A DNA stretch of 64,000 nt from Hemicordylus capensis (Eukaryota; Chordata; Lepidosauria; Squamata; Cordylidae). The position numbers and the translations under genes are program-made. Shown here piece after piece: positions 22,218 through 33,395 of the stretch. The DNA lies in NCBI RefSeq assembly GCF_027244095.1, contig NC_069657.1, positions 144,394,857 to 144,458,856 of the forward strand, given 5' to 3'. Every line of letters starts with the position of its first letter. Position 1 is the first letter of the stretch. The notes under the pieces are model-generated. The model did no database searches and had not been told where the DNA came from. It worked only from the letters and a program-made list of their open reading frames with translations.

Positions 22218-23545
22218 CAGTGATGTGTGAATCGATTCGTGTACAAAATGATTTGAACCTGAATCTACCTGATTCGGGTGACTTGTAGACAGAACAAATC
22301 ACCCCTGTGCTCAATTGCCCAGATTCGGGTATAAAAACTGATTCAGACCCCCCCCCCCAAAAATGGGGATTTGGACCTCCATTTTGTGGCCATAGTGGGT
22401 TGGGAGGTAGTGTCCAGTGGGTGGAAGATACTACCCAAATTTCAAAGAAATTGGGTAAAGGGGTGATTTAAAAAAAAAATTAAGTTCACATGTCTTTAAG
22501 CTTTTTCCCATAGGGAATAAATGAGGAATTTCAGTAGCCTGTTATAACTCCACATGGGGGGCACCAGGGTGGCCCAGTGCAGATTGTGGTGGGTGGTAGT
22601 GCCCAATGGGTGGAAGGAAGCTACCACCCAGATTTCAAAGAAATTGGGTAAAGGGGTTATTGTTAACAATGTTTTGAATTTGGCATGCCTTTGTTGCAGA
22701 TTTGGGGCAGAAAAGGGGTTCCAGGGGTTGAGTGGGTTGAGTGGTAGTGCCCCAATGATTTCAAAGAAATTGGTACCCAGATTTCAAATAAATTGGTAAA
22801 AGGGGTGGGTTGTGTTTTGTTTTGTTTTTAATTGGCACCTTTTAAAGCTTTTCCTCCATTGGGAATAATGGGGATCTCAGCAGCCCCATAACTCCACTTG
22901 AGGGGTGCCAGGGTGGCCCAGAGCAGGGTGTGGTGTAGTGAACATAGGGTGCCAACCATCCCCAAAACCACAAACATATGGGGTACTGGATATTGTTGTT
23001 TTCAATGTCTGAGGTGTTCTGAGAGTAGATTCTCAGGTAGGAAATGAGAGTAGATTCTTTCTAAGTTCATTCATCATTTTGCACCAAAGAAGATTATGAA
23101 TGAAAAGATGAGCAGTGATAGTGGATTCGCTGCTCATCTTTGTTCATTCATAATTCCACCCATTGGGCACTACCACCCACCACAACCCACTCTGCTTGTG
23201 GTGCCCCCCACAGGGAGTTATAAGGTTGCAAAAATCCCCATTATTCTCTATGGGGAAAAGCTTAAAGATGTGCCAACTTCAAAAAATTGTTAAAAATCAC
23301 CCCTTTGCCCAATTTCTTTGAAATTTGGGTGGTAGATTTCACCCATTGGGCACTACCACCCACCACACTCTTTTGCCCACAGAGACCCTTCCCCCCAAAA
23401 AAACTGATTCAGATTTTGATTCAGAAAATTCAGGTACAAATAGAATCTAGGGTGATTGGGGAGGCAGATTCAGACCCAAAACAAATTGTGGGTGATTCTA
23501 TTCAGGTACAAATTGAATTGAAAAAATCAATTCATGCACATCCCT
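22218..23545. mobile_element. hAT-like foldback element, long class
   Basis: Begins near CAGTGATGTGTGAATCGATT and ends ATGCACATCCCTA. Blocks with AACTCCAC(A/T)TG, GGGTGGCCCAG, GTGGGTGGTAGTGCCC and TTTCAAAGAAATTGG(G) recur near 22385-22460, 22545-22650 and 22870-22930, and inverted near 23155-23230 and 23310-23360. Same architecture as 8731-10295 and 45951-47381. No convincing target duplication. Confidence 0.75.
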
Positions 23546-24130
23546 AATAGGCAAACCTCAAAGGCATAGTGTGTAATGATGTCATCCACCCCAATTCAAG
23601 ATGGCAGGCACATGAACATTTGAGGCACAAGTGGGCTTACTTGTGAACTGCCTAACTGATTTGGACCAAATTTAGTCCAGTTGTCGAGATAGGGAAAGTA
23701 AAGTAGACAGATTATTCCTTACCAGGACTACATGTTTTTCTTGTAGACTTTGCTGGGGTGGATTTTATTGGTGATGTATTTGTATGTACTCTTTTTTCTG
23801 GGGAAGGGTGCTGTTTTTGTGTTAGGTTAAGGAGAACATCTAATATCTTATTTTTTCTAGCAGTAGTATTTGGTATTAGTCTGTCCAGGCATTGCATCAA
23901 CTGTTAACTTTTACCAAATATCTGAAGGGCCATAGTGCAACCTTGTGCTCTAAGAGCTAGTTTGATATGGATTGCATTAATGTTCAAACAAACAAACAAA
24001 CAAACAAACACTTGTCAATGCATATCAAACATATAGGGATCGTCCGTCACTTTCCTCCCCCCTGCCCAGAGCATTGTACAACAGAAAAAACAATACAAAC
24101 AGCTGTTGAAAACTAAAAAGAGAGACTAGG
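23546..24130. other. Unassigned stretch with (CAAA)n
   Basis: Nothing recognised except a CAAA tetranucleotide array at about 23983-24010, which may mark the end of a decayed retroposon. Confidence 0.4.
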
Positions 24131-24625
24131 AGGCTATTCACATGATGGGATGGAATCTGGTTAGCGGAGGCTAGCCCAATTTCATTCCATCATGTGAACC
24201 ACCGGGCTTGGCTGTGAGCCCGGTGGTTCCTAGGCGGGTAACCCGCCTAACTTCCCCTTGCCTTTAAAGCCCTTTAAAATTGTGAGTAGCCACGGCGCGG
24301 CTCCACGCTGTGGCTACTCATGAGGAGACCCCCAAAGGGGAGGCGAAAAGCCGCCTCCTGGATCTGGGGATCTTGCCAGCATGCCCTGCGTGCTCGTGTA
24401 GGGTATGCTGGAACTTCCGGGGCCCAATTGGCCCCCGCTCCCCCCAGCACCCGCTGGCTCCATCATGGAGCTGGCAGTCGTGTGGGCAGCCAATCTGGCC
24501 AACCAGAGCAGACTGTCTGCTCGTGTGCTGGGAGAGCGGGCTAAGCCCGCCCTCCCCGCTCACCCTCCCCAGGTGGGTCTCATTGACCGTGAGACCCACC
24601 TCACCATGAGACTGTCGTGGCAACA
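24131..24625 (+). repeat. Dispersed repeat family C, copy 2
   Basis: Colinear with 3595-4045 and better preserved (GTGAGTAGCCAC, GGTATGCTGG, ACTTCCGGGGCC, CATCATGGAGCTGGCAGT, GTGTGGGCAGCCAATCTGGCC). Contains nested palindromes, such as GTGAACCACCGGGC with GCCCGGTGGTTC near 24195-24230. The three overlapping 60-100 residue frames per strand reflect GC richness. Confidence 0.6.
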
Positions 24626-24739
24626 TTTGATAGCAGCATCAAGATCCAAAAGTCCATCTCTGATTTGGCATATGATTGTCTCCCATTCATCACGTGGGTG
24701 ATCCCACCTCGATTATATGATACCTGCACCTTTATGAGA

Positions 24740-27665
24740 GGTATACTATCAAATGCTGTACAAGAGAGATGAAGTCGCTGTCACAAGCCTAGATCTGGAT
24801 GCAGGTCATTTGCTAGAGTGGCCACTAGTGTCTTGTACTGAAATAGAATCCTTGGTGAGGCAGCTTAAACCTGGCAAAGCTCCTGGCAATGATTACATAT
24901 CTGTAGAAGTAATCAGGAAAAATCTTGCATGGTCATCCCCAGTCCTGGCCTCTCTCTTTTCTTTTATAGATAGAACTGCATGTGTCCCTAAAGATTGGGG
25001 AGTGGCAATAATAATCCCAATCCATAAAAAGAGTGAAAGGAAGCTACCTGAAAATTATCGACCCATTAGTCTTCTTAGTATAGTGAGCAAGGTGTATGCT
25101 AGGCACCTATATGAGTGTTTACTGGACTGGATGGATTCTGAGAATATCCTGGCTGAGGAGCAAACTGCCTTCTGTGCAGGCCGTTCTGTTATGGACCCTG
25201 CTTTAATACTACAAGACCTAGTAGAAAAATATACTTCCAAATCCAGCTCTGCTCTATATGCAGGATTTGGTGACTTTAGATCTGCTTTTGACCTGATTCC
25301 CAGAGAGAAACTTTGATGTAAGCTATTGAGATCATCAGTAGACTGCAGTTTACTTCTTTTGATGTTCAAATTATACAAAAGCTCCCATGTAAGGGTGTGA
25401 TGCAGCGCTCAGGGACACCTCACCAAGGAAATATCAACATTCGGGGGAGTCAGATAGAGATCTATTCTGGCTCCGCTGCTATTAACTCTCATGTCTCCCA
25501 TTTAGATAACCTAGAGCACCATCCACCAAAATTAGCAGACAGACATCTTGCTATATTTCTATTTGCAGATAATGCTGTCATTCTCTCACAAACTCCAATA
25601 GGTCTAAAAAGAGCTTTGCGCTCTCTTGCTACCTATTGCGAAGAACAACTTTTAGAAATTAATTAGAACAAAACTAAGATCCTGGTGTTTGCAAAGAGAC
25701 CAAAGATTTGGCACTGGTCGCTAAATGGGCACAGGTTAGAACAAATTAAGTATTTCAAATAACTTGGAATAATATTCCAGTCTTCAGGCAGAAGGGGTGC
25801 ACAAAGAGAATATGTGAGGCAGAATGCACATAAGAGTATACAAGCAATTCAATTTTTCCATCGCTCCAGGGTTGCCCAATTTATCTCCTCCACAATAAAA
25901 CTCTTTTTGACTTAAGTACGAACACAGCTCCTATATGGAGCTAAATTTGGCATGTACTCTAAGGTGGAAGACGTGCAATCTAAGTTCCTGAGGAACATTT
26001 TTCAGGTGCCCCGATGTGTGCCCAGTGCTGTCCTTCTCTGGAAGCAGGACTGCTTAAAGTAGAGGCCAGAGCATGGATTAATATCTTCAAATTCTCGCTG
26101 AAGCTGGTATTCCACCCTGCAGGTCTAGATCCACTTGTGCTAAAGGATATCTATCACTCCAGGTGGAAAAGGGAGCTGGAGGAAAGGCTGCATCATTATG
26201 GTTTCTCCCCTTTTGCACTGATAACTCTGGGGTATGAAAATGCCAGGGTCAGACAAAGAATATATGATATGGAGCATCACATTGATCAGGGCTCTATTCC
26301 TGTTGGTGTCCATTTGGAAAACCAAGTTCTGAGTTTCAGCCCTGCCAGATACATAAACCAGATAACCGTGCCAAAATATCGCAGAGTTCAGACACAGGAA
26401 CGATGCAATGCCTTGTAAACAGCAGTCCTGGAAGGGAGATATCAAAAAAATCCCTTACAAAGAACTTATTTGTCTCTGCAAATTGGGAGATATTGAAACA
26501 ATGGCTCATGTGCTCCTTTATTGTCAATTTTACCAAGAAATACAGTGTAAACATATAACCCCTTTTATTAGCTGCCATCCAGGTTGTACAGATTCTTTAT
26601 ACCTTGATTATCTTTTAACTGACCAGAATGACTTGAGATCTTATAATGTGGCTACGTTCTGTTTAATAGCTAGTAAAATCCACCAGGAGTTCATTAAGAA
26701 GCATTGTTAATTGATCTTTAACTATGTGCTTAATTGATTGATTGATTGATTGATTGATTAAGTGTCGTCAATTCGGTGTCGGCTCCTAGCAACCACATAG
26801 AAGGTCTCTGAGTGGTGCATTCATTGCTGTCTTAATTGAGTCCATCCAGCTTGGGGCTAGTCGTCCTCTTCTTCTCTTTCCTCCAACTTTCCCCAGCATT
26901 ATGGACTTCTCAAGGGAGCTGGGTCTTTGCGTAATGTGTCCGAAATATGGTAGTTTGAGTCTGGCCATTTGTGCCTCGAGTAAAAATTCTGGATTGATTT
27001 GTTCTGTGATCCATTTGTTTGTTTTCCTGGCTGTCCATGGTATCCTCAAAAGTCTTCTCCAGCACCAAAGTTCAAAAGCATCAATCCTTTTTCTATCTTG
27101 CTTCTAAGTCCAGCTTTTGCATCCATAGAATGTCACAGGGAAAGCCATTGTCCAAACGATTCTTATCTTTTTAGATATGGACAAATCATGGCATCTAAAT
27201 ATCCTTTCCAAGGCCTTCATTGCAACCCTACCAAGTGCTAGTTTGCAGCGTATCTCTTGACTGCTGGATCCTTTATTGTTGATGGTTAATCCTAAAAGGC
27301 AGAATCTATCCTCCACTTCAGTATCTTCATTGTCAATTCTGAGGCTGGTTGCTGTACCTGTTATCATTATTTTAGTCTTCTTTACATTTAATTGTAGTTC
27401 CATCTTTTCACTGTGCTCCTTGACTTTCATTACTAGAGCTTGCAGATTGTCTGCATTCTCAGCCATCAGAGTGGTGTCATCAGCCTAGTGCAAGTTATTG
27501 ATGTTTCTTCCTACAACTTTAAAACCACGCTCATCTTCTTCCAATCCAGCTTCTTAGTGCTTAACTACTGTATCACAAACCTGTAGGTTATGTAGGTTTT
27601 ATGGTTGGGCTTCTCTTTGTAAATTGTGCTGGTCTGTATTGATAATAAAGGAATTGAATTGAATT
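24740..27665 (+). mobile_element. Non-LTR retrotransposon (Vingi/I-like), 5' truncated, host of a BovB insertion
   Basis: Reverse transcriptase begins in frame at 24753-25316: LKPGKAPGNDYI, IPIHKK, YRPISLLSIVSKV and FRSAFDLIP are canonical RT blocks 1-4. The catalytic box appears at 25397-25666 as FADNAV (second D replaced by N). The C-terminal region at 26014-26710 carries MAHVLLYCQFY in a degenerate zinc-knuckle-like setting. It ends with a short AATAAAGGAATTGAATT tail at about 27645-27665. Several stops and frame changes separate the blocks, so it is dead. Vingi/I assignment is from motif memory; Jockey-type is an alternative. Confidence 0.75.
26734..27556 (-). mobile_element. BovB (RTE) LINE 3' fragment, nested
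   Basis: Minus-strand frames read the end of BovB reverse transcriptase (27104-27466: MITGTATSLRIDNEDTEVED, CLLGLTINNKGSSSQEI) and its C-terminus (26786-27049: MRIPWTARKTNKWI, LPYFGHITQR, GKRRRGRLAPSWMDSI). The low-coordinate end is the GATT-repeat tail typical of BovB. An 8-bp direct repeat gtgcttaa at 26726-26733 and 27557-27564 flanks it, showing that it inserted into the LINE at 24740-27665. Confidence 0.88.
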
Positions 27666-27769
27666 ATTAGTATTAGTATTTGTATTAGTAGTATGTATTA
27701 TTATTATTATTAGTAGTAGTATGTACAATATATATTGTATGTATATTAATTCCATCCCCTCACTGAGGT

Positions 27770-28413
27770 ATCAGCTGTCAACAGCTGTCAACAGTTGTCA
27801 ACAACACTGTACCGAGTCGGCATATACACTCTCCCAGAAGACACTCCCCAAAATCAAGGACTGCTGTGTGTATGTGGGAGGGAGGTTCAGTTGAGATCGA
27901 GCTGGCTCGCATTTGAACTGGTCTGGCTGGAAGGCTCACCCCTGAGCCACACCAGGCCTGGTTCAGCTTGAGGTCAAGCCAACGCCCGCCCGCCCTGCCC
28001 CCCAGGCCCCGCCAGGCCAGGCCAATTTCGGGATTCCTTTTTTGAAAAGAAAAAATTGGAGACTTACTGCCGTTGCAAGACCATGGGTGTGCTGCTGTGG
28101 CTGTGTGGGGTCTCCTGTGGTTTTCCCTCCTGCCAGTGGCCTCCCCCGGTCTTACATGGGTCATTTCAACCCATTGCAGACCTCTCTGTGTTGGTGGTGG
28201 CCATTTTGGAGACCTTCACCCATGCCATTTGTATGGCCAGGTCACAACCAGTCAAAAAAATTTCATCCTCCCCCTGAGCTGGGCCAAACTGGTTTGGGCT
28301 CAAGCCAGACCAGGCCCAGCTCTAATATGCACAAATCAGGATCAGACCCGGTTTGGTTTGAGTTCAATTCAACCCAAACCAAACCAGGTTTTCTGGTTTT
28401 GTGCACACTCCTA
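27770..28413. mobile_element. hAT-like non-autonomous fragment
   Basis: The right end GGTTTTGTGCACACTCCTAG is a variant of the family terminus; the body carries CCAAACTGG / CCAGACCAGGC motifs like 21318-21879. The left terminus is not identifiable; the boundary is approximate. A small tandem repeat CAGCTGTCAA lies at 27771-27800. Confidence 0.55.
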
Positions 28414-28479
28414 GTGCTGGGCTAGGGGGAGGGGAACTGCAAGAGACATTTTCAACACTTGCACAAAACAACAATTCCA

Positions 28480-29118
28480 AGAATGTTTTCAGGAAAGCAG
28501 TGGCAACTAAATTATTACGCAACCACTATGCAACCACCGGACTTGATTACTGCAATGCACTTTATGTGAGGTTGCCTTTGTACGTAGTCAGGAAACTGCA
28601 GTTGGTCCAGAATGAGGTGGCCAGGTTGGTCTCTGGGTCATCTTGGTGAGACCATATCACTCCTATTTTAAAAGATCAACACTGGTTACCGGGCAAAATA
28701 CAAGAGTTTGGTTATAACCTACGAAGCCCTAAACAGCTTGGGCCCTGGGTATTTAAGAGAATGCCTTCTTTGCTATGAACCACACTGCCCATTGAGATCA
28801 TCCGGAGAGGTTCGCCTGTAGTTGCCACCGGCTCGTCTGGTGGCTACTCAGGTAGGGGCCTTCTCCATTGCTGCCCCGAGGCTTTGGGACACACTTCCTG
28901 CTGAAATAAGAGCCTCCTTATCTCTTACAACTTTTTAAAAGGCGGTCAAGACACATTCATTCACTCAGGCTTTTAATTAGATACTGTTTTAATTGTGTTT
29001 TTAATAGTTGTAATGCTTTAAATTTTAAATTGCTGTAATGTTTTGACATTTTTATATGTTCTTTTTGTTGTTTTGTTGTAAACCGCCCAGATACTTGCAT
29101 TTTTGGCAGTATACAAAT
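28480..29118 (+). mobile_element. L2/CR1-like LINE 3' end
   Basis: The C-terminal coding remnant YCNALYVRLPLYVVRKLQLV lies at 28550-28610, followed by non-coding sequence with GGCCTTCTCCATTGCTGCCC, then AAACCGCCCAGATACTTGC and GCAGTATACAAAT. 5' truncated. A hAT-like end begins immediately at 29119. Confidence 0.8.
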
Positions 29119-29574
29119 TAGGGGTGTGTGTTTCATTTCAGATACAAAACGTTTTGTGCCCAAAACAGGCCATATCGGAATTACCACCAACTGAAGAAGT
29201 TGCTCAGGTGGGTGGAGGAGATGTTGGAAATAGAGGATGTCACTGTTGCTGAACTGTTTCAAAATCAAAACCAGGCAACCTCCCCTTTGCCTTCACCTCA
29301 AAAACCCAAATGCTGTTTAACAGAAAAGCAACAAGAACTAAAGCAAAAAATAACTGAGCACATGAACCAAACAACCACCAGGGTTCAACTTCCAGCTTTA
29401 AAAACAGTTGCCAAAAAACAACTTGCTCAGGGCTTAATCTGTAATGCTAGACATGATGATGATCACGAAGGGCTGATGACAACACGCCTTTCCTGGGAGG
29501 GAGGGACGGAGGGGAGAGCAGAGTCGCCCCAGGGAATCGTTTCAAAAACCGGAGGGAGAAGAAGTGTGGAGTAG
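29119..29574 (+). other. TIR-like end fused to an unexplained 148-codon open frame (29128-29574)
   Basis: TAGGGGTGTGTGTTTCATTT resembles the hAT family left end and is preceded by atacaaat, which fits the hAT target preference NTNNNNAN. Instead of the usual foldback body, an open frame follows. It includes LKKLLRWVEEMLEIEDVTVA, a Gln/Lys-rich helix (TEKQQELKQKITEHMNQ) and a conserved-looking VQLPALKTVAKKQL. I do not recognise the protein. Options are part of the autonomous partner, a captured host exon, or chance. No matching right end was found. Confidence 0.4.
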
Positions 29575-30551
29575 CGGGCAAAACCTTTCTTTCATGATCC
29601 TCCCATGCTGGTGGGTCATTCGTTCATTGCTGCTGCAACTAGCTATTATTAGTTAGAACTGTTATTTGCAAATGACATTGAAGTGTAAATTTCTGCTAGA
29701 GACTAGAAGTGTTAGCCCTGTAAAATATTCCCCTCAGGGGATGGAGGTGAGTGTAACTTTCTTGCTGCCGCGGTGACGCCCGCCCTCAGCATTCCTTTGG
29801 GGAGGATGGAAGATGGATGGATGTTGCTTGGAAACTTGTGGCTCACTTGCTCAGCTGTTCTCATTTTGGTTGGTTCTAATCTCTGCACACAGTAAAAATT
29901 GCATGTTGCTTCTTGACAATCAGGCTTGCCCCTTTCTGGCTTGAAAAACTCTGACGACTAACAGCAAACAGCAAAAAGTGCAAAGGGTTTGCTTTTTAAA
30001 AGTAATACTTGTTGCTTCCCCACCCCACTCTGGTTGGCTCTCAAACAAAAGCCTGCAAGTGTGGTGTTTAAATGGTTTAAAGAGTACCTTCAATTGGTAG
30101 TAGCTCTAGGTGCTAAACATTCAAGATTATAATGCTATGCACACTTGGGAATAAGTCCCTTTGAACTGAATAGGACTGACTTCAGTTAAACACAGAACTG
30201 GGCATTGCCCTTCTACCACCATTCAATGCAAATCATAAAATTAGAACTGGAGAAGATATCAAATTGTCCTTATACATGCAAGACTATTTCTACCTGTGGA
30301 GGTAGAAATAGCAGTGCTCACTAAAACTAGTATCCAAGCCAAGATTGAAAAGACATTTTTGAATAGAAGTTGAGCAGAGGGTAAAACAATTCAGTTGTAC
30401 TGTTTGGATGGTGAACATAATTGATTGACTATTTACAGATGACTACTAATCTTTCCAACTTTGAGAACACTCTAAATGCTGCATTTTTGGTAATATTCTG
30501 TGCCCACACAGCCAACTCCGGCTCTGTGGGAGCTCAGACTCTGGTGCCAGC
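29575..30551. other. Unassigned stretch
   Basis: No gene seen. At 29690-29760 a short piece (GAGACTAGAAGTGTTAGC, CCCCTCAGGGGATGGA) matches the middle of the 5S-derived SINE. At 30135-30220 a self-complementary tract (GCACACTTGGGAATAAGTCC, ATAGGACTGACTTCAGTTAA) looks like a short ancient interspersed repeat. Confidence 0.45.
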
Positions 30552-31168
30552 TAGGGATGTGCATGGAACCAGCTGATCCGGTCCGGTTTGAAGCTGGACT
30601 GGCCTTGAACCCAAATGGGCCAGTTAGGTCAGGCACCCCTCTCAACCACCCCCCGGTCTGGTCCGGTCTGGGGGGGTTCATTAACTTCTTTTAGTAAAAA
30701 AACCTCCATACCTTACTCCCCTCAGGGGAGTTCTTGGAGGCAGCAGCAGGGGTCTGTGGAGGTTCCTCCCCCCCCCCCCCGCTGGCTGTCCTCATGCCCC
30801 CCTCTGGCCAGTTTGGTCGGCTTTTCGGCCTTCTCCCAGTGGCACGGCAACCATTTTGGAGGCCATGCGCCTGCGCATTTGGCCTCTGAGTGGCCCAGGC
30901 CAGCTGAACCGGCTGGAGGACAGCTGAGGACAGCTGGTGGGGGGAGGGGGAACCTCCACGGACCACCCCCGCTGCTTCCAGGAACTCCCCCAGGGGGAGT
31001 AGGGTAAAAAAAAATTTAAAAAATATTTTTTCCCTAAAATAAGTTTGCAAACCCCTCAAACATTTTTTTTGGGGGGGGGGGTGTTCGGTCCAGTTCAACC
31101 CTGAGCCATTGAACCAAACCTGCTGAACGTCGAACTGGCTTGACATTGAGCCGGTTTGCACACCCCTA
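30552..31168. mobile_element. hAT-like non-autonomous element, compact class, with perfect 8-bp TSD
   Basis: TAGGGATGTGCATGGAACCA to GGTTTGCACACCCCTA, flanked by identical gtgccagc at 30544-30551 and 31169-31176. The body is foldback (CTCAGGGGAGTTCTTGGAGGC with GGAACTCCCCCAGGGGGAGT). The 208-residue minus-strand frame across it is a repeat artefact. The perfect TSD suggests a fairly young insertion. Confidence 0.9.
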
Positions 31169-31439
31169 GTGCCAGCGTTCGTACGTAATGCTGGCACCAC
31201 AGAAATGGAGTTTGCAGTGGCAAAACTCCACTCTAACTGAACTTTCAGAGCGGAGTTTTCCAAAGGGAACTCTGGGTCGCTTTCCCCCACAAACTCAATT
31301 TCCCCCAGTCTATACATTCTGGTTTGGGAAATGCAGGTGAAAGGACCTCCAGTTTCCCGTTATGGATGAACTGGGCAATAAAATAAATCATGGCTCATAT
31401 ATCATGGCAATTGCATATAGTCAATAAAAACAGTCTTAG

Positions 31440-31747
31440 AAGGAGAGCTGCTCTTGTCCCCTTAGCAAAGCATGACTTGTCCCCTTAGCTAAGCAGAGTC
31501 CGCCCTGGTGGCATTTCAATGGGAGACTAGAAGTGTGAGCACTTGTAAGATGTTCCCCTCAGGGGATGGAATTGCTCTGGGAAGAGCAGAAGGTTTCAAG
31601 TTCCCTCCCTGTTCAGCTACTCCAAGATAGGGATCAGAGAGATTCCTGCCTGCAACCTTGCACAAGCTGCTGCCAGTCTGTGAAGACAATACTGAACTAG
31701 ATAGAACAATGGTCTGACTCAGTATATGGCAGCTTCCTATGTTCCTA
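31440..31747 (+). mobile_element. 5S rRNA-derived SINE, copy 1
   Basis: TTAGCTAAGCAGAGTCCGCC and CAATGGGAGACTAG match the 3' half of vertebrate 5S rRNA (AGCTAAGCAGGGTCGGGCCT, GGATGGGAGACC), the internal RNA polymerase III promoter. The unrelated body runs through CCCCTCAGGGGATGGA, GAGATTCCTGCCTGCAACCT and GACTCAGTATATGGCAGCTT to CCTATGTTCC. A short duplicated TTGTCCCCTTAGC(A/T)AAGCA lies at the 5' end. Not a functional 5S gene: only part of the gene is present. Confidence 0.8.
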
Positions 31748-32298
31748 GTCTGCAAGATAGGGACTAAGTTCTCTTGAAATCATATTTTAATTCTTAAATA
31801 AACATTAAAATATATTCCTAAATAATATTGTAATTCTTTAAGTTCTTTCAGCTGACTTCTAGAGCCTGTATCCACTTCCTAGAGGACCCCACTTTTTTCA
31901 CCTATAGACATACCAATATGCAGTGTATGTTTAAGGCACTCAACAGAGGAAAGATTACAGAAAAAAATCAAGACAGGACCTTGAATTCCATTTCTCAAGA
32001 GGACCCTCTGACCCTATCTAGGGAGGATTTTGCAAAGTCAATTTTCATTGAGGATTTTGCAAAGTCAATTTTTCATTGCATCTATGGCTTGGCATAACAT
32101 TTTTGGTTCAGCACTCTGCATGACTTTGATGTCTGCTGTATCTCTACCTTAGGTTTTGCTGGTTTTTGTTATGTTGTTTCTGGATTTTAATTATCTGTTT
32201 TGTTATTACAATTTTATGTCATACACCATCATGAATGTTTTCTTTAAGCTAGAGAGGCAATATATAGTGTTTTAAATAAATGTGTTTTAAATAAATAC
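31748..32298 (+). other. Unassigned stretch ending in a LINE-like tail
   Basis: Mostly unrecognised. A 26-bp unit GAGGATTTTGCAAAGTCAAT is doubled in tandem at about 32021-32072. From about 32140 the sequence looks like a LINE 3' end, finishing in GTTTTAAATAAATGTGTTTT. Confidence 0.4.
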
Positions 32299-32299
32299 A

Positions 32300-32885
32300 T
32301 ACCAAGTCGGCACCTTCATCCAGAATCAAATCATGGATGGTTTCTGATTTGTTCTGTACTGACCTGGCATTACAGAGGAGCAAGGTGAGGTTCCAAGGAT
32401 GATCGGCACTGCTCCCCAAGGTCAAAGAGCTGGCAGGACTGCCGGAAGGGGAAACAGCTAGTAGATTTCCAAGTCTCCTTCCCCTGTAACGGCCCGCTGA
32501 CCTGCCAATGTTACTTCTTCTGTTCCCCACCACAACCAGAATGGATGCCCCACAGTCAGTGGAAATGCCCCCCCTCCCCGTCTCCCCATCTCCAGTTAAG
32601 CCCAGACACATTCTATGATTGTCTCACCCAGAGCAAATTAAAACAGAAGCTCCACTATTAAATGCCCCCCCCCCAATACCTAGGCCAAGAGACCTGGCCC
32701 TCGCACTTGCTGTCCCCCAAAGTGATTCCCCAAGGGGGCAACCCCCTTTGGTGTTGCCCCTTTGGTGGCAACCCCACCGGTGGTGGGCCCACCGCCACTG
32801 GCAGAAGCCTATATAGCCCTGAGCAGGCAGCTCTAGGCAGCTGGAATACAGGAAACTGCCAAGTCACCCTCCTCTCTGGCCCCAA
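32300..32885 (-). mobile_element. L2/CR1-like LINE 5' fragment (start of endonuclease)
   Basis: The minus-strand frame 32249-32611 contains LTLLLCNARSVQNKSETIHD, LILDEGADLVCI, the first conserved block of an APE-type endonuclease (N-A-R-S near the start). The rest of the LINE is missing. Upstream, at 32620-32885, GC-rich sequence may be its 5' region. A retained 5' part without the 3' part is unusual for a LINE. Confidence 0.55.
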
Positions 32886-33227
32886 TCCTGCAAAGCCTCA
32901 CCTCAGCACAGCAACCAGTCCTGGGGGGGGGGGCAGATAACAGACAGGGGGGCAGCAGAACAAGCAGGACAAGCAAACAGGCAGGCACCTAGTCTCACAC
33001 CCTGGGGTTTACCTGGGAGCAGATGTTGTCTCTCCTCTCTCTTGCAAGCTTCTTTAGGTTTAGGCAAAGGTTTAGGCAAAGGTTTCTGGTCTATACAGAG
33101 TGGCATGTGTCATGGTGATGTATCACGCCACAGCAAGAAATCAATTAGTGTCATGAAGCAGTTAGCACAGGAAGGCGGAAGAAGGGGGAACATTTTTTAC
33201 CACTTCAGCTTCAATTTAAGTTGAAGT
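32886..33227. other. Unassigned stretch
   Basis: GC-rich; short doubled GGTTTAGGCAAA motif at about 33056-33085. No gene seen. Confidence 0.4.
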
Positions 33228-33395
33228 GGCCTCTGAGCACCAGTTGAAGGGGAGTAACAGCAGGACAGTGAGCATGCCCTCAACTCCTGCTGTAGGCTAC
33301 CAGTGGCATCTGGTGGGCAACTGTGTGAAACAGAATGTTGGACTAGATGGGCCTTGGGCCCAATCCAGCAGGGCTGTTCTTATGTTCTTAAATGT
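33228..33395 (+). mobile_element. SINE-like 3' fragment
   Basis: CTGGTGGGCAACTGTGTGAA, GACTAGATGGGCCTTGGGCC and AGCAGGGCTGTTCTTATGTT form a common squamate retroposon end, distantly parallel to the end of the 5S-derived SINE. The head is missing. Confidence 0.5.

Noticed and set aside
30691-31317. 208-codon minus-strand open frame
   Set aside because: Spans the hAT-like element at 30552-31168 and its flank; it is not conserved in related elements.
32140-32885. LINE tail followed by an inverted LINE 5' segment, resembling twin priming
   Set aside because: In twin priming the inverted 5' piece lies upstream of the sense 3' piece. Here it lies beyond the tail, so these are two separate insertions.
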